A stretch of 57,763 bases of DNA from an uncultured Flavobacteriaceae bacterium (GTDB taxonomy: Bacteria > Bacteroidota > Bacteroidia > Flavobacteriales > Flavobacteriaceae): positions 1 to 57,763 of the forward strand of contig CAJQMT010000023.1 in assembly GCA_905479475.1 (NCBI GenBank), written 5' to 3'. Of the stretch, positions 17,709-29,917 are shown piece after piece. Each line of letters opens with the position of its first letter. Positions within the stretch are counted from its first letter, which is position 1. The notes under the pieces are model-generated. The model did no database searches. It was not told where the DNA came from and was given only the letters and a program-made list of their open reading frames with translations. Position numbers and translations under genes: made by a program.

Positions 17709-18398
17709 ATGGCAAGATTAACAAAAAAGCAAAAAGAAGCTCAAGCTAAGATAGACCCTTCTAAAGTATATTCTTTAAATGAAGCTTCGGCATTGGTAAA
17801 AGAAGTTACAAATGTAAACTTTGATGCTTCTGTAGATTTGGCAATTCGATTGGGTGTAGACCCTAGAAAAGCAAATCAGATGGTTCGTGGTGTAGTAACA
17901 TTGCCTCACGGAACTGGTAAAGATGTAAAAGTATTGGCATTGGTAACTCCAGACAAGGAAGCAGAAGCGAAAGAAGCGGGTGCTGACTATGTAGGTTTGG
18001 ATGAATACCTTCAGAAGATCAAAGGCGGTTGGACAGATGTTGATGTAATCATCACGATGCCAGCTGTAATGGGTAAATTAGGACCTTTAGGACGCGTTTT
18101 AGGGCCAAGAGGATTGATGCCTAACCCAAAGACAGGAACTGTAACTATGGATGTAGCGAAAGCTGTAAAAGAAGTAAAAGCAGGTAAGATTGATTTCAAA
18201 GTAGACAAAACAGGAATCGTTCATGCAGCAATCGCAAAGGTGTCTTTTGATGCTGATAAAATTGCAGAAAATGCAAATGAATTGATCCAAACGTTGATCA
18301 AATTGAAACCAACTGCAGCGAAAGGGACTTATGTAAAGAGTGCTTTCATGTCTAGTACGATGAGTGCTAGTTTGGCAGTAGATACGAAAGCAAATTAA
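17709..18398 (+). CDS. rplA: 50S ribosomal protein uL1
   Basis: 229 residues, standard length. Conserved [20 protein letters not shown] near residue 120-140. uL1 forms the mobile E-site stalk and in many bacteria represses its own rplK-rplA mRNA by binding a mimic of its rRNA site. No such mimic was identified by eye in the leader here. Confidence 0.99.
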   Translation: MARLTKKQKEAQAKIDPSKVYSLNEASALVKEVTNVNFDASVDLAIRLGVDPRKANQMVRGVVTLPHGTGKDVKVLALVTPDKEAEAKEAGADYVGLDEYLQKIKGGWTDVDVIITMPAVMGKLGPLGRVLGPRGLMPNPKTGTVTMDVAKAVKEVKAGKIDFKVDKTGIVHAAIAKVSFDADKIAENANELIQTLIKLKPTAAKGTYVKSAFMSSTMSASLAVDTKAN

Positions 18399-18421
18399 TA
18401 GGAAGTTAAAACTCAGAAATT

Positions 18422-18937
18422 ATGACAAGAGAGGAAAAATCACAAGTAATCGAAGATTTAACTGCCCAATTAACAGATAATAGTATCATCTATGTAGCTG
18501 ATATTTCAGGATTGAATGCAGAAGCAACTTCTAATTTAAGAAGAGCATGTTTCAAAGCTGGAGTTCAGTTGGCTGTAGTTAAAAACACCTTGCTTACAAA
18601 AGCAATGGAAAACTCTGAGAAAGAGTTTGGAGAATTACCTACTATATTGAAAGGAAATTCATCGATCTTATTGTCTGAAACAGGGAATGCACCTGCAAAG
18701 ATTATCAAAGAGTTTCGTAAGAAATCTGACAAGCCTGTGTTGAAAGGAGCCTATATTGAAGAGGCTGTTTATCTAGGGGATGATCAGTTAGAAAATCTGG
18801 TGAATATCAAATCGAAAGAAGAACTTCTTGGAGATATTATTGGATTGTTACAATCACCGGCGAAGAATGTTATTTCAGCATTGCAGTCAGGTGGTCAAAC
18901 ACTTTCAGGTATTGTGAAAACATTATCAGAGAGATAA
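18422..18937 (+). CDS. rplJ: 50S ribosomal protein uL10
   Basis: 171 residues. N-terminal rRNA-binding domain (MTREEKSQVIEDLTAQL, VVKNTLLTKAM) and a C-terminal helix that carries L7/L12 dimers. It starts 24 bases after rplA and precedes rplL, the stalk protein it binds. Confidence 0.98.
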   Translation: MTREEKSQVIEDLTAQLTDNSIIYVADISGLNAEATSNLRRACFKAGVQLAVVKNTLLTKAMENSEKEFGELPTILKGNSSILLSETGNAPAKIIKEFRKKSDKPVLKGAYIEEAVYLGDDQLENLVNIKSKEELLGDIIGLLQSPAKNVISALQSGGQTLSGIVKTLSER

Positions 18938-18985
18938 AACAAGCGCACAAATAAATTATTATATTACAATTTAAAAATTAACAAA

Positions 18986-19360
18986 ATGGCAGAATTAAAA
19001 GATTTCGCAGAACAATTGGTTAACTTATCAGTGAAAGAAGTAAATGAATTGGCGACAATATTGAAAGACGAGTATGGTATCGAGCCAGCTGCAGCAGCAG
19101 TTGCAGTAGCAGGACCAGCAGCAGGAGGAGCAGACGCAGCAGAAGAAAAAACTGAGTTTGACGTAATCTTGAAAGCAGCAGGAGCTTCTAAATTAGCAGT
19201 TGTAAAATTGGTAAAAGAATTGACAGGTCTTGGGTTGAAAGAAGCGAAAGGTATCGTTGATAGTGCACCAGCACCAATCAAAGAAGGAGTATCTAAAGAT
19301 GAGGCTGAAGGTCTTGTAAAATCTTTGGAAGAAGCTGGAGCAGAGGTAGAGCTTAAATAA
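18986..19360 (+). CDS. rplL: 50S ribosomal protein bL12 (L7/L12)
   Basis: 124 residues: N-terminal dimerisation helix, an alanine/glycine-rich hinge (about 36-52), and a C-terminal factor-binding domain with the conserved [22 protein letters not shown]. It recruits translation GTPases. The last ribosomal gene before the rpoBC attenuator. Confidence 0.99.
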   Translation: MAELKDFAEQLVNLSVKEVNELATILKDEYGIEPAAAAVAVAGPAAGGADAAEEKTEFDVILKAAGASKLAVVKLVKELTGLGLKEAKGIVDSAPAPIKEGVSKDEAEGLVKSLEEAGAEVELK

Positions 19361-19384
19361 GCATTCCTCCCACAATTAAACTAA

Positions 19385-19430
19385 GGTTTAGGTCTTAAGG
19401 AAACACTCCTTTCGACCTAAACCATTTTTT
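19385..19430 (+). terminator. Terminator-like attenuator between rplL and rpoB
   Basis: GGTTTAGGTC (19385-19394) pairs perfectly with GACCTAAACC (19414-19423), with an inner AAGG / CCTT stem, followed by A and six T. The position between the L7/L12 and beta-subunit genes is where E. coli has a partial terminator that keeps polymerase output below ribosomal-protein output. A similar role is the natural reading here, as no clear promoter is visible in the 55 bases left before rpoB. Confidence 0.85.
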
Positions 19431-19485
19431 GCATATATATTTATTCTTTATTTAAAACAGAATTTTAACTAAAATTTTTTCTCCT

Positions 19486-22400
19486 TTGGCAACGAAAAAT
19501 AGTACTGAAAGAATAAACTTTGCATCGGCTAAATTGGCAACAGATTATCCAGATTTCCTGGATATTCAAATCAAATCTTTTCAAGATTTTTTCCAATTAA
19601 AAACAAAAGCTGATGAGCGAAGTGATGAAGGTTTGTACAAAACTTTCATGGACAATTTCCCAATTACAGATACAAGAAACAACTTTGTATTGGAATTTCT
19701 AGACTACTTTGTAGATCCACCTAGATATAGCATACAAGAGTGTATCGAAAGAGGGTTGACACATAGTGTTCCTCTAAAAGCTCGTTTAAAATTATACTGT
19801 ACAGATCCTGAACATGAGGATTTTGAAACCATCGTACAAGATGTCTATTTAGGAACCATTCCTTATATGACGAATTCTGGTACGTTTGTGATCAATGGTG
19901 CAGAAAGAGTAGTAGTGTCTCAATTACACCGTTCACCGGGTGTGTTCTTTGGACAGTCCTTTCACGCAAACGGTACAAAGTTATACTCAGCAAGAGTCAT
20001 TCCTTTTAAAGGATCTTGGATTGAATTTGCGACAGATATCAATCAAGTGATGTACGCTTATATTGATAGAAAGAAAAAATTACCAGTAACTACCTTATTC
20101 CGTGCAATCGGATTTGAGAGAGATAAAGATATTTTAGAAATTTTTGACCTTGCAGAAGAGGTGAAAGTTTCTAAGAGCGGTTTGAAAAAAGTTTTAGGAC
20201 GTAAATTGGCGGCGCGTGTTTTGAAAACATGGCACGAAGATTTCGTGGATGAGGATACAGGAGAGGTAGTTTCTATTGAAAGAAATGAAATAATTTTCGA
20301 TCGTGACACCATCTTGGAAAAAGAGCACATTGAAGAAATCATTGATTCAGGTGCCAAAACTGTATTGTTACACAAAGAAGAGAATGAATCTGCAGATTAT
20401 GCAATCATTCACAATACCTTGCAAAAAGATCCAACAAACTCTGAGAAAGAGGCTGTGGAACACATTTACAGACAATTGCGTAATGCTGAACCGCCAGATG
20501 AAGAAACAGCTCGTGGAATTATCGACAAATTGTTCTTTTCAGAACAACGTTACAATCTAGGAGAAGTAGGTCGTTACAGAATGAATAAAAAGTTGAATCT
20601 TGATGAGTCTTTGGACGCAAAAGTTTTAACGAAAAATGACATCATCACCATTATAAAGTATTTGATTGAGTTGATCAACTCGAAAGCAGAGGTGGATGAT
20701 ATCGATCACTTGTCAAACCGTCGTGTAAGAACTGTAGGTGAACAATTGGCGAGTCAATTTGGTGTTGGTTTGTCTAGAATGGCACGTACCATCCGTGAAA
20801 GAATGAATGTTCGTGACAATGAAGTATTTACGCCGATCGATTTGATCAATGCAAAAACTTTATCCTCAGTAATCAACTCTTTCTTCGGAACTAATCAACT
20901 GTCACAGTTCATGGATCAAACGAATCCATTGGCAGAAATTACGCACAAACGTAGATTATCAGCCTTGGGGCCTGGAGGACTTTCAAGAGAAAGAGCAGGA
21001 TTTGAGGTTCGTGATGTACACTATACCCACTACGGGCGTTTGTGTCCAATCGAAACTCCGGAAGGACCAAATATTGGTTTGATTTCATCTTTGGCAGTAT
21101 ATGCAAAGGTGAATCATCTAGGATTTATCGAGACGGCCTACAGAAAAATTGAGGACGGAAAGGTAAATACAACAGACGAACCAATTTATTTGAGTGCTGA
21201 AGAGGAAGAAGGGCATAAATTTGCACAATCAAATTTACCATTGAAAAATGATGGTAGCTTTGTAGATGACAAGATCATTTCAAGAGAAGAAGCAGATTAT
21301 CCGGTAGTAGAGCCTTCACAGGTCAGCTATATGGATGTATCTCCGAATCAAATCGCATCGATTTCAGCATCTTTGATTCCATTTTTGGAACACGATGATG
21401 CCAACCGTGCATTGATGGGATCAAATATGATGCGTCAAGCAGTACCCTTGTTGCGTCCAGAAGCACCAATTGTAGGAACCGGATTGGAACGCAGAGTAGC
21501 CAAAGACTCTCGTATCCTAATCAATGCAGAAGGAGCAGGGGTTGTAGAGTATGTAGATGCAAACAAAATCACTATCAAGTACGATCGTACAGATACCGAA
21601 AGATTGGTGAGCTTTGATACAGATGAAAAATCATACGACCTTATCAAGTTTAGAAAAACCAACCAAGGGACAAATATCAATTTGAAGCCAATTGTTAAAA
21701 AAGGTGATAGAGTTTTAGAAGGACAAGTTCTTTGTGAAGGGTATGCTACTCAAAAAGGAGAGCTTGCTTTGGGTAGAAATATGAAAGTAGCCTTCATGCC
21801 TTGGAAAGGCTATAACTTTGAGGATGCGATTGTAATTTCTGAACGTGTCGTAAGAGAAGATGTTTTCACTTCTATTCATATTGATGAATATTCATTAGAT
21901 GTAAGAGATACGAAATTAGGAAACGAAGAATTGACCAATGATATTCCAAACGTAAGCGAAGAAGCAACGAAAGATTTGGATGAAAACGGAATGATTCGTG
22001 TTGGAGCTGAAGTGAAGCCGGGAGATATCTTAATTGGAAAGATTACACCAAAAGGAGAATCAGATCCTACACCAGAAGAAAAACTGCTACGTGCTATTTT
22101 TGGAGACAAAGCAGGAGATGTAAAAGATGCTTCTTTGAAAGCTTCTCCATCTTTACGCGGAGTGGTAATTGACAAGAAATTGTTCCAAAGAGCTGTAAAA
22201 GACAAATCTAAAAGAACAAGAGACAAAGAAGAAATTGCGAGATTAGAAAATGATTTTGCAGTGAAATTCGAAAGTTTGAAAGACGAATTGGTTGAAAAAT
22301 TATTCAACTTGATCTCTGGAAAAACATCTCAAGGAGTTCAGAATGATTTGGGTGAAGATGTGTTTCCTAAAGGGAAAAAATTCACTTTAAAAATGTTAAA

Positions 22401-23301
22401 TTCCGTAACGGATTATACACATTTGACAAAAGGCTCATGGACGACAGATAGTGATTTGAACGGCTTGATTGGTGAATTGATTCACAATTATAAAATCAAA
22501 GTAAGCGACCTACAAGGAAGCTTGCGTCGTAATAAATTTACCATTACAGTTGGAGATGAATTGCCAGCAGGTATCTTGAAACTAGCGAAGATTTACGTAG
22601 CTAAAAAACGTAAGTTGAAAGTAGGTGATAAGATGGCAGGACGTCATGGTAACAAAGGGATCGTTGCTCGAATCGTTCGTGCAGAAGACATGCCTTTCCT
22701 AGAAGACGGAACACCAGTAGATATCGTTCTGAATCCACTTGGGGTACCATCTCGTATGAATATTGGACAAATCTATGAAACCGTATTAGGATGGGCTGGT
22801 CAAAAACTAGGTCAAACCTATTCGACACCAATTTTTGACGGAGCCTCTTTGGATGAGATCAATTCTTATACAGACCAAGCAGGAGTGCCAAGATTTGGAC
22901 ATACTTATTTGTATGATGGAGGAACAGGAGTTCGTTTTGATCAACCAGCGACAGTTGGCGTCATTTATATGATCAAACTGGGTCACATGATTGAAGACAA
23001 AATGCACGCGCGATCTATCGGACCGTATTCATTGATTACGCAACAACCATTGGGTGGTAAAGCTCAGTTTGGAGGTCAGCGTTTTGGAGAGATGGAAGTT
23101 TGGGCACTAGAAGCTTATGGAGCGTCTAGTATTCTAAGAGAAATCTTGACAGTAAAATCTGATGATGTGATGGGAAGAGCGAAAACCTACGAAGCGATTG
23201 TCAAAGGTGAGCAAATGCCTGAACCAGGATTACCAGAATCATTCAACGTATTGATGCACGAGCTGAAAGGTTTGGGATTAGACGTTCGATTAGAAGACTA
23301 A
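19486..23301 (+). CDS. rpoB: DNA-directed RNA polymerase subunit beta
   Basis: 1271 residues, normal for Bacteroidota beta. Together with beta' it forms the catalytic core of RNA polymerase. Visible: the rifampicin-region motif around 470-520 ([19 protein letters not shown], then [12 protein letters not shown]), the [12 protein letters not shown] motif (about 1045) and the C-terminal [15 protein letters not shown]. The start is TTG at 19486. The next residues [13 protein letters not shown] match the usual N-terminus, and no ATG gives a better fit. It lies downstream of the attenuator hairpin, with rpoC 99 bases after it. Confidence 0.98.
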   Translation: MATKNSTERINFASAKLATDYPDFLDIQIKSFQDFFQLKTKADERSDEGLYKTFMDNFPITDTRNNFVLEFLDYFVDPPRYSIQECIERGLTHSVPLKARLKLYCTDPEHEDFETIVQDVYLGTIPYMTNSGTFVINGAERVVVSQLHRSPGVFFGQSFHANGTKLYSARVIPFKGSWIEFATDINQVMYAYIDRKKKLPVTTLFRAIGFERDKDILEIFDLAEEVKVSKSGLKKVLGRKLAARVLKTWHEDFVDEDTGEVVSIERNEIIFDRDTILEKEHIEEIIDSGAKTVLLHKEENESADYAIIHNTLQKDPTNSEKEAVEHIYRQLRNAEPPDEETARGIIDKLFFSEQRYNLGEVGRYRMNKKLNLDESLDAKVLTKNDIITIIKYLIELINSKAEVDDIDHLSNRRVRTVGEQLASQFGVGLSRMARTIRERMNVRDNEVFTPIDLINAKTLSSVINSFFGTNQLSQFMDQTNPLAEITHKRRLSALGPGGLSRERAGFEVRDVHYTHYGRLCPIETPEGPNIGLISSLAVYAKVNHLGFIETAYRKIEDGKVNTTDEPIYLSAEEEEGHKFAQSNLPLKNDGSFVDDKIISREEADYPVVEPSQVSYMDVSPNQIASISASLIPFLEHDDANRALMGSNMMRQAVPLLRPEAPIVGTGLERRVAKDSRILINAEGAGVVEYVDANKITIKYDRTDTERLVSFDTDEKSYDLIKFRKTNQGTNINLKPIVKKGDRVLEGQVLCEGYATQKGELALGRNMKVAFMPWKGYNFEDAIVISERVVREDVFTSIHIDEYSLDVRDTKLGNEELTNDIPNVSEEATKDLDENGMIRVGAEVKPGDILIGKITPKGESDPTPEEKLLRAIFGDKAGDVKDASLKASPSLRGVVIDKKLFQRAVKDKSKRTRDKEEIARLENDFAVKFESLKDELVEKLFNLISGKTSQGVQNDLGEDVFPKGKKFTLKMLNSVTDYTHLTKGSWTTDSDLNGLIGELIHNYKIKVSDLQGSLRRNKFTITVGDELPAGILKLAKIYVAKKRKLKVGDKMAGRHGNKGIVARIVRAEDMPFLEDGTPVDIVLNPLGVPSRMNIGQIYETVLGWAGQKLGQTYSTPIFDGASLDEINSYTDQAGVPRFGHTYLYDGGTGVRFDQPATVGVIYMIKLGHMIEDKMHARSIGPYSLITQQPLGGKAQFGGQRFGEMEVWALEAYGASSILREILTVKSDDVMGRAKTYEAIVKGEQMPEPGLPESFNVLMHELKGLGLDVRLED

Positions 23302-23400
23302 AAAGGTTGGCGAGTAATCTAGGTTGCTCGCTGATTTATTAGCCTACGATTGAATAGGCATATTAAAATTTACATTTATAATTCGAATCCATTTTATACC

Positions 23401-26400
23401 ATGGCAAGAAAAGAAGATAAATACACTGTTAAGAAATTCAGTAAAATTTCAATTGGTTTGTCCTCTCCAGAATCTATCTTAGATATTTCTAAAGGAGAAG
23501 TTTTAAAACCAGAAACAATCAACTACCGTACACACAAACCCGAAAGAGATGGTTTGTTTTGTGAGCGTATTTTTGGTCCTATCAAGGATTTTGAATGTGC
23601 TTGTGGAAAGTACAAAAGAATTCGTTACAAAGGAATTGTTTGTGATCGATGTGGGGTAGAAGTTACCGAGAAAAAAGTACGTAGAGACAGAGTAGGACAC
23701 ATCAACTTGGTGGTGCCTATCGCACATATTTGGTACTTTAGATCATTGCCTAACAAGATGGGATACCTTTTAGGGTTGCCTTCTAAAAAGTTAGACATGA
23801 TCATTTATTACGAACGTTATGTTGTTATTCAGCCAGGTGCTGCTACCAATTTGGATGGAACGCCATTGAATAAAATGGATTTTCTTACCGAAGAAGAGTA
23901 TTTGGATATATTAGAAACCATTCCACAAGACAATCGTTATTTGGAAGATTCTGATCCAAATAAATTCATCGCTAAGATGGGAGCAGAATGTTTGATTGAT
24001 TTGTTAGATAGAATTGATTTGGATGCACTTTCGTATGAATTGCGTCACAAAGCTAACACAGAAACTTCGAAGCAACGTAAGACAGAAGCACTGAAGCGTT
24101 TGAACGTCGTGGAAGCCTTCAGAGATTCTCAGAAAAATCGTGACAACAATCCTTCTTGGATGATCTTAAAAGCGATTCCAGTGATACCACCAGAGTTGCG
24201 TCCTTTAGTGCCTTTGGATGGAGGTCGTTTCGCAACTTCTGATTTGAATGATTTGTACCGAAGAGTAATTATCCGTAACAATCGTTTGAAACGTTTGATG
24301 GAAATTCAAGCACCTGAGGTAATTTTGCGTAACGAAAAACGTATGTTACAAGAATCTGTAGATTCTTTGTTTGACAATACGCGTAAAGCATCTGCTGTAA
24401 AAACAGAATCAAACAGACCTTTAAAGTCTCTTTCAGATTCTTTGAAAGGAAAACAAGGTCGTTTCCGCCAAAATCTATTAGGGAAGCGTGTTGATTATTC
24501 TGCTCGTTCTGTAATTGTTGTAGGACCGGAAATGAAATTGTCAGAATGTGGATTGCCAAAAGACATGGCAGCTGAACTGTACAAGCCATTTATCATTCGT
24601 AAGTTGATTGAAAGAGGGATTGTAAAAACAGTAAAATCTGCAAAGAAAATTATAGATAAAAAAGAGCCTGTAGTTTGGGATATTTTGGAGAATGTTTTGA
24701 AAGGACATCCAGTATTGCTAAACCGTGCGCCTACACTTCACCGTTTAGGGATTCAAGCGTTTCAGCCTAAGTTAATTGAAGGTAAAGCCATTCAATTGCA
24801 CCCGTTGGTATGTACTGCATTTAATGCCGATTTTGATGGGGATCAAATGGCGGTTCACTTGCCATTAGGACCAGAAGCAATTTTGGAAGCACAATTGTTG
24901 TTGCTGGCATCTCATAACATTTTGAATCCAGCAAACGGAGCACCGGTTACAGTACCTTCACAAGATATGGTATTGGGTCTTTACTATATGACAAAAGAAA
25001 GAAAGTCAACACCAGAAGTTCCTGTAAAAGGAGAAGGATTGACGTTCTACTCTCCAGAAGAATTGACCATTGCTTACAACGAAGGTGCGGTTGATTTGAA
25101 CGCAGGAGTGAAGGTGAGAACTCAAGATATTGATGAAGCTGGAAACCAGGTAACCAAAATTATCGCAACGACAGTAGGTCGCGTATTAATCAACGAAGTT
25201 GTACCAGCAGAAGCAGGATACATCAATGAGGTATTGACCAAGAAAAACTTGCGTGGAATTATCGGGAACATTTTAAAAGTAACCGACATTCCAACCACAG
25301 GAAAATTCTTAGACGATATCAAAACGATGGGATTCAAATTTGCCTTCCAAGGAGGTCTTTCGTTTAGTTTAGGGGATATCATTATTCCTGCTGAAAAGCA
25401 AGGAATGATTTCAGACGCAAATGCGGAAGTAGATGTGATCATGGCAAATTACAACATGGGTATGTTGACCAACAAAGAACGTTACAACCAAGTAATTGAT
25501 ATTTGGGGGTCCACAAACAACCGTTTGACAGAATTGTCCATGAAACGTTTGAGAGAAGATCAACAAGGATTCAACTCGGTATATATGATGTTGGATTCAG
25601 GAGCCCGTGGATCGAAAGAACAAATTCGTCAGTTGACAGGAATGCGTGGATTGATGGCCAAACCTAAAAAATCTACCGCTTCAGGAGGAGAAATTATTGA
25701 AAATCCGATTCTTTCAAACTTTAAGGAAGGACTTTCAATTTTGGAATACTTTATCTCTACACACGGTGCACGTAAAGGTCTTGCCGATACAGCTTTGAAA
25801 ACTGCCGATGCAGGATATTTGACACGTCGTTTGGTAGATGTAGCACAAGATGTAATTGTGAATGAAGACGATTGTGGTACTTTGAGAGGATTGGAAGTAA
25901 CTGCACTGAAGAAAAACGATGAAATTGTTGAGTCGTTGGAAGAAAGAATTGTGGGACGTTTTACGTTGCATGATGTTTACCATCCTGTTTCTAAAGAAGT
26001 TTTAGTCGGAGCCTCTGAATTGATTACAGACGAGTTGGCTAAGAAAATTCAAGAAGCTGGTGTTGACACTGTGGAGGTTCGTTCTCCATTGACTTGTGAA
26101 GCGAAGAAAGGAATTTGTGCAAAGTGTTACGGACAAAGTTTGTCTACACGTTCTATGGTTCAAAGAGGAGAATCTGTCGGAGTAATTGCAGCACAATCTA
26201 TTGGTGAGCCAGGAACACAGTTGACATTGAGAACTTTCCACGTTGGAGGAGTTGCAGGAAATATTTCTGAAGAAAATAAATTGATTGCGAAATTCAATGG
26301 AAAAATAGAAATAGAAGACTTGAATACAGTTCAAGGAGAAGATGCACAAGGAAACAAAGTGGATATCGTGATTTCTAGAACTTCTGAAATTAAAGTAATC

Positions 26401-27675
26401 GATGAGGTCACAGGATTGGTATTGAGTACAAACAATATCCCTTACGGATCTCATGTGTTTATCAAAGGAAAGAAAAAAATCAAAAAAGGAGATGTCGTTT
26501 GTCAATGGGATGCCTTTAATGGTACAATTGTTTCTGAATTTGGAGGAAAAGTTGTTTTCGACAATGTAGAAAAAGGAATCAATTATCAAGTAGAAATTGA
26601 TGAACAAACAGGTTTCCAAGAAAAAGTAATTACAGAATCTAAAAACAAAAAAATCATTCCTTCCTTGATTATTGAAGGTGCTGACGGAGAAGTTTTACGT
26701 TCTTACAGTTTGCCTTTGGGTGCACACCTAATAATAGACAATGGAGATACTGTTGAAGCGGGTAAAGTTTTGGTGAAAATTCCACGTAAGTCCGGTAAGG
26801 CTGGCGATATTACAGGAGGTCTTCCTCGTGTAACGGAATTGTTTGAAGCGCGTAATCCATCGAATCCAGCCGTTGTTGCTGAAACGGATGGTGTGGTTTC
26901 CTTTGGAAAAATCAAGCGTGGTAACCGAGAAATTATCGTAGAGTCTAAATTAGGAGATATTAAGAAATATTTGGTAAAACTATCCAATCAAATCTTAGTG
27001 CAAGAAAACGACTTTATCAAAGCAGGAATGCCATTGTCAGATGGAGCTGTAACACCAAATGATATTTTGAAAATCCAAGGTCCTTCAAAAGTACAGGAGT
27101 ATTTGGTAAACGAAATTCAGGAGGTTTACCGTTTGCAAGGTGTAAAGATTAACGACAAGCATTTTGAAGTAGTCGTGCGTCAGATGATGCGTAAGGTTCG
27201 AATCATTGATTCGGGAGACACCTTGTTCCTAGAAAACGCACTTGTCCATAAAAATGACTTCATTCAACAAAATGATGCCATTTATGGGATGAAAGTGATT
27301 GAGGAAATTGGAGGATCTGAAGAATTGAAAGCGGGACAAATTATTTCTGCTCGTAAATTGAGAGATGAAAATTCTCGATTGAAAAGAACCGATAAAGATT
27401 TGATCGTTGCGAGAGATGCGAGACCGGCCACGGCAGAGCAAATTTTGCAAGGGATTACAAGAGCCTCTTTACAGACAAAATCATTCATCTCTGCTGCTTC
27501 CTTCCAGGAAACAACAAAAGTATTGAATGAAGCTGCTGTAAGTGGTAAAGTAGATTCTTTAGAAGGACTGAAAGAGAATGTAATTGTTGGAAAACGTATT
27601 CCAGCAGGAACAGGAATGAGAAGTTACAACAAGACAATTGTTGCTCCTAAAGATGAAATGGAAGAGAACTTGTAA
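23401..27675 (+). CDS. rpoC: DNA-directed RNA polymerase subunit beta'
   Basis: 1424 residues from the ATG at 23401 ([20 protein letters not shown]). The open frame extends 17 codons further up to a TTG at 23350, but that extension is not family-like. Beta' holds the active-site [14 protein letters not shown] motif (about 475). It also has the N-terminal zinc site ([13 protein letters not shown] then CDRCG, about 68-90) and the second zinc cluster ([13 protein letters not shown], about 900). A weak GCGAG / CTCGC hairpin without a T-run lies in the rpoB-rpoC gap. The gene ends 44 bases before a strong terminator. Confidence 0.98.
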   Translation: MARKEDKYTVKKFSKISIGLSSPESILDISKGEVLKPETINYRTHKPERDGLFCERIFGPIKDFECACGKYKRIRYKGIVCDRCGVEVTEKKVRRDRVGHINLVVPIAHIWYFRSLPNKMGYLLGLPSKKLDMIIYYERYVVIQPGAATNLDGTPLNKMDFLTEEEYLDILETIPQDNRYLEDSDPNKFIAKMGAECLIDLLDRIDLDALSYELRHKANTETSKQRKTEALKRLNVVEAFRDSQKNRDNNPSWMILKAIPVIPPELRPLVPLDGGRFATSDLNDLYRRVIIRNNRLKRLMEIQAPEVILRNEKRMLQESVDSLFDNTRKASAVKTESNRPLKSLSDSLKGKQGRFRQNLLGKRVDYSARSVIVVGPEMKLSECGLPKDMAAELYKPFIIRKLIERGIVKTVKSAKKIIDKKEPVVWDILENVLKGHPVLLNRAPTLHRLGIQAFQPKLIEGKAIQLHPLVCTAFNADFDGDQMAVHLPLGPEAILEAQLLLLASHNILNPANGAPVTVPSQDMVLGLYYMTKERKSTPEVPVKGEGLTFYSPEELTIAYNEGAVDLNAGVKVRTQDIDEAGNQVTKIIATTVGRVLINEVVPAEAGYINEVLTKKNLRGIIGNILKVTDIPTTGKFLDDIKTMGFKFAFQGGLSFSLGDIIIPAEKQGMISDANAEVDVIMANYNMGMLTNKERYNQVIDIWGSTNNRLTELSMKRLREDQQGFNSVYMMLDSGARGSKEQIRQLTGMRGLMAKPKKSTASGGEIIENPILSNFKEGLSILEYFISTHGARKGLADTALKTADAGYLTRRLVDVAQDVIVNEDDCGTLRGLEVTALKKNDEIVESLEERIVGRFTLHDVYHPVSKEVLVGASELITDELAKKIQEAGVDTVEVRSPLTCEAKKGICAKCYGQSLSTRSMVQRGESVGVIAAQSIGEPGTQLTLRTFHVGGVAGNISEENKLIAKFNGKIEIEDLNTVQGEDAQGNKVDIVISRTSEIKVIDEVTGLVLSTNNIPYGSHVFIKGKKKIKKGDVVCQWDAFNGTIVSEFGGKVVFDNVEKGINYQVEIDEQTGFQEKVITESKNKKIIPSLIIEGADGEVLRSYSLPLGAHLIIDNGDTVEAGKVLVKIPRKSGKAGDITGGLPRVTELFEARNPSNPAVVAETDGVVSFGKIKRGNREIIVESKLGDIKKYLVKLSNQILVQENDFIKAGMPLSDGAVTPNDILKIQGPSKVQEYLVNEIQEVYRLQGVKINDKHFEVVVRQMMRKVRIIDSGDTLFLENALVHKNDFIQQNDAIYGMKVIEEIGGSEELKAGQIISARKLRDENSRLKRTDKDLIVARDARPATAEQILQGITRASLQTKSFISAASFQETTKVLNEAAVSGKVDSLEGLKENVIVGKRIPAGTGMRSYNKTIVAPKDEMEENL

Positions 27676-27718
27676 AAGTTGATCGTACAGTCGAAAGACA
27701 AAACGAATATAAGAAGCG

Positions 27719-27756
27719 AATGGTTCACAATTTTTTGTGGACCATTTCTTTTTTTT
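27719..27756 (+). terminator. Rho-independent terminator of the rpoBC operon
   Basis: AATGGTTCAC (27719-27728) pairs with GTGGACCATT (27737-27746), including one G-U pair, then a T-rich tail of about ten bases. It separates rpoC from the DUF3467 gene. Confidence 0.85.
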
Positions 27757-27781
27757 AAACGGAAATATTTATATTTATCTA

Positions 27782-28093
27782 ATGAAAGAAGTACAAAATA
27801 AAGACGGAAAGTTGAATATTGAACTCGATGAAACCATCGCAGAAGGAACTTATTCTAATTTGGCGATTATCAATCATTCGGCATCAGAGTTTATCGTAGA
27901 TTTTATCAATGTCATGCCAGGGACACCCAAAGCGAAAGTGAAATCAAGAATCATCTTGACTCCGGAGCATGCCAAAAGATTGGCAAAAGCTTTGGTTGAA
28001 AATGTAAAACGTTTTGAAAAAGCAAATGGAACAATCAATGAGCCAGAAAACCCTCCAATTCCAATGAATTTTGGTCCCACGGGACAAGCATAA
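27782..28093 (+). CDS. DUF3467-family protein
   Basis: 103 residues from the ATG at 27782 (MKEVQNKDGKLNIELDETIAEG). A longer frame begins at 27737, but that start would lie inside the rpo terminator. Matches the DUF3467 family: a YSNLAIINHSASEFIVDFINVMPG strand block, a SRIILTPEHAKRLAKAL helix and a proline-rich tail. The family is widespread and its function unknown. In Bacteroidota it often follows rpoC, as here. No membrane segment or signal peptide. Confidence 0.87.
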   Translation: MKEVQNKDGKLNIELDETIAEGTYSNLAIINHSASEFIVDFINVMPGTPKAKVKSRIILTPEHAKRLAKALVENVKRFEKANGTINEPENPPIPMNFGPTGQA

Positions 28094-28266
28094 TATCCAA
28101 TTATATAGGACCTTTTTTATAGAATTATTCGCTGTGTAGGTTCCTTGTTTTCTATACAAACGAACACCGAAAAATACTTTTTATAGATAGGCGGATTGTT
28201 TTAAATTCTATCCAAAAAAATAGGGATTTCCTCCGCTCGTTTCTAAATTAAGTTTTATTTTTGCGC

Positions 28267-29799
28267 ATGCAACAAAAAGTACTTATTCTAGATTTCGGAT
28301 CGCAATTCACGCAATTAATTGCGCGTAGAGTTAGAGAACTCAACATTTATTGCGAAATACACCCCTACAACAGCACAAAGTTTGATGTAGATAATTACAA
28401 AGCAGTTATTCTTTCAGGAAGCCCACACTCCGTACGAGGAGAGAGTGCGCCACAACCTGATTTGAAAAAAATCAAAGGGAAAAAACCATTGTTGGGAGTT
28501 TGTTATGGCGCTCAATATTTGGCACATTTCTTTGGAGGAGAAGTAGGTGCCTCAAAAACGAGAGAATACGGAAGAGCCAATCTTTCTTTTGTTGATCATA
28601 CAAGTGAGTTGTTCGATGGAGTAGATACTGGAAGTCAAGTTTGGATGAGTCATTCGGATACGATTTTACATTTGCCCGAACACTATACGAAAATTGCAAG
28701 CACGCATGATGTAGAAAATGCAGCCTATCAAATTGAAGGCGAAGAAACCTACGCCATTCAATTTCACCCAGAAGTATACCACTCCACGGATGGGTTGACT
28801 TTATTGAAAAACTTTTTGGTAAACATTGCAGACGTTGCTCAAGAATGGACACCGGATAGTTTCGTAGATACTACAGTAGCAGCTTTGAAAGAAAAAGTTG
28901 GAAGTGACAAAGTGGTTTTAGGCTTGTCTGGTGGTGTTGATTCTACGGTGGCGGCTGTTTTATTAGATAAAGCCATCGGTGAGAATTTACATTGTATTTT
29001 TGTAAACAATGGTTTGTTGCGGAAAAATGAGTTTGAGAGCGTTCTAGATCAATACGAAGGAATGGGGTTGAATGTAAAAGGAGTAGATGCTTCTCAACGA
29101 TTTTTAGATGCTTTAAAGGGAGAGTCAGACCCTGAAAAAAAACGAAAAATTATTGGACGTGTATTTATAGAAGTTTTTGACGATGAATCTCATTTGTTGA
29201 CGGATGTAAAATGGTTAGCACAAGGAACGATTTATCCTGATGTAATTGAGTCTGTCTCGGCAAATGGCGGTCCGTCGGCCACTATAAAATCGCACCACAA
29301 CGTTGGTGGCTTGCCAGATTTTATGAAATTAAAAGTAGTGGAGCCTTTGCGCATGATTTTCAAAGATGAGGTACGAAGAGTAGGGAAGTCCATGGGTATT
29401 GATCCGGAATTGTTGGGAAGACATCCTTTTCCTGGGCCAGGAATGGGGATCCGAATTTTGGGCGATATTACCGCTGAAAAAGTAAGAATATTACAAGACG
29501 TAGATGCTGTTTTTATAAATGGTTTGAAAGCTTGGGGTTTGTATGACAAAGTTTGGCAAGCTGGAGCAATGTTATTGCCAGTAGATTCTGTTGGTGTGAT
29601 GGGTGATGAAAGAACTTATGAGAAAGTAGTCGCTTTGAGAGCGGTAGAATCGACCGATGGAATGACAGCAGACTGGGTAGATTTGCCTTATAAGTTTTTA
29701 CAAGAAACGTCTAATAAAATTATTAACAATGTCAAAGGAGTCAATCGAGTTGTGTATGACATCAGTTCAAAACCTCCTGCCACCATTGAATGGGAATAA
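28267..29799 (+). CDS. guaA: GMP synthase (glutamine-hydrolysing)
   Basis: 510 residues from the ATG at 28267; a TTG two codons earlier is possible but not family-like. It converts XMP to GMP in purine synthesis. The class I glutamine amidotransferase domain has the nucleophile Cys in GVCYGAQYL (about 80) and the His-Glu pair in FHPEVYHS (about 168). The ATP pyrophosphatase domain has the PP-loop [12 protein letters not shown] (about 221), and the C-terminal dimerisation domain ends in [10 protein letters not shown] TAnnTTTG match at 28256-28263 lies too close to the start to be its normal promoter. Confidence 0.98.
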   Translation: MQQKVLILDFGSQFTQLIARRVRELNIYCEIHPYNSTKFDVDNYKAVILSGSPHSVRGESAPQPDLKKIKGKKPLLGVCYGAQYLAHFFGGEVGASKTREYGRANLSFVDHTSELFDGVDTGSQVWMSHSDTILHLPEHYTKIASTHDVENAAYQIEGEETYAIQFHPEVYHSTDGLTLLKNFLVNIADVAQEWTPDSFVDTTVAALKEKVGSDKVVLGLSGGVDSTVAAVLLDKAIGENLHCIFVNNGLLRKNEFESVLDQYEGMGLNVKGVDASQRFLDALKGESDPEKKRKIIGRVFIEVFDDESHLLTDVKWLAQGTIYPDVIESVSANGGPSATIKSHHNVGGLPDFMKLKVVEPLRMIFKDEVRRVGKSMGIDPELLGRHPFPGPGMGIRILGDITAEKVRILQDVDAVFINGLKAWGLYDKVWQAGAMLLPVDSVGVMGDERTYEKVVALRAVESTDGMTADWVDLPYKFLQETSNKIINNVKGVNRVVYDISSKPPATIEWE

Positions 29800-29821
29800 T
29801 AATTTCCTTCTTCGGTATAGT

Positions 29822-29851
29822 TTTGTTTGGAGTAAAGTCTTTGTAAATTTG
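29822..29851 (+). promoter_or_regulatory. Promoter of the LysM protein gene
   Basis: TTTG at 29822-29825 and TAAATTTG at 29844-29851 with an 18-base spacer fit the Bacteroidota consensus. The expected leader of about 60 bases contains a hairpin CTGTGAG (29869-29875) / CTCACAG (29890-29896) followed by a short T-run. This might attenuate the transcript or close guaA read-through. Confidence 0.65.
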
Positions 29852-29917
29852 TGTAAAAAATCAAGGAGCTGTGAGTAGTTCAAACTGCGCTCACAGAATT
29901 TTTAAAAAACAGGAAAC

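Noticed and set aside
23350-23400. Longer rpoC start (17 extra codons)
   Set aside because: The extension begins with TTG and encodes a stretch unlike any beta' N-terminus; the ATG at 23401 gives the conserved MARKEDKY-type beginning.
28256-28263. TATTTTTG, a perfect -7 box, right before guaA
   Set aside because: It ends only 3 bases before the guaA ATG, so transcription would start at or after the start codon, and no -33 element lies at the right distance. Probably chance in AT-rich DNA.
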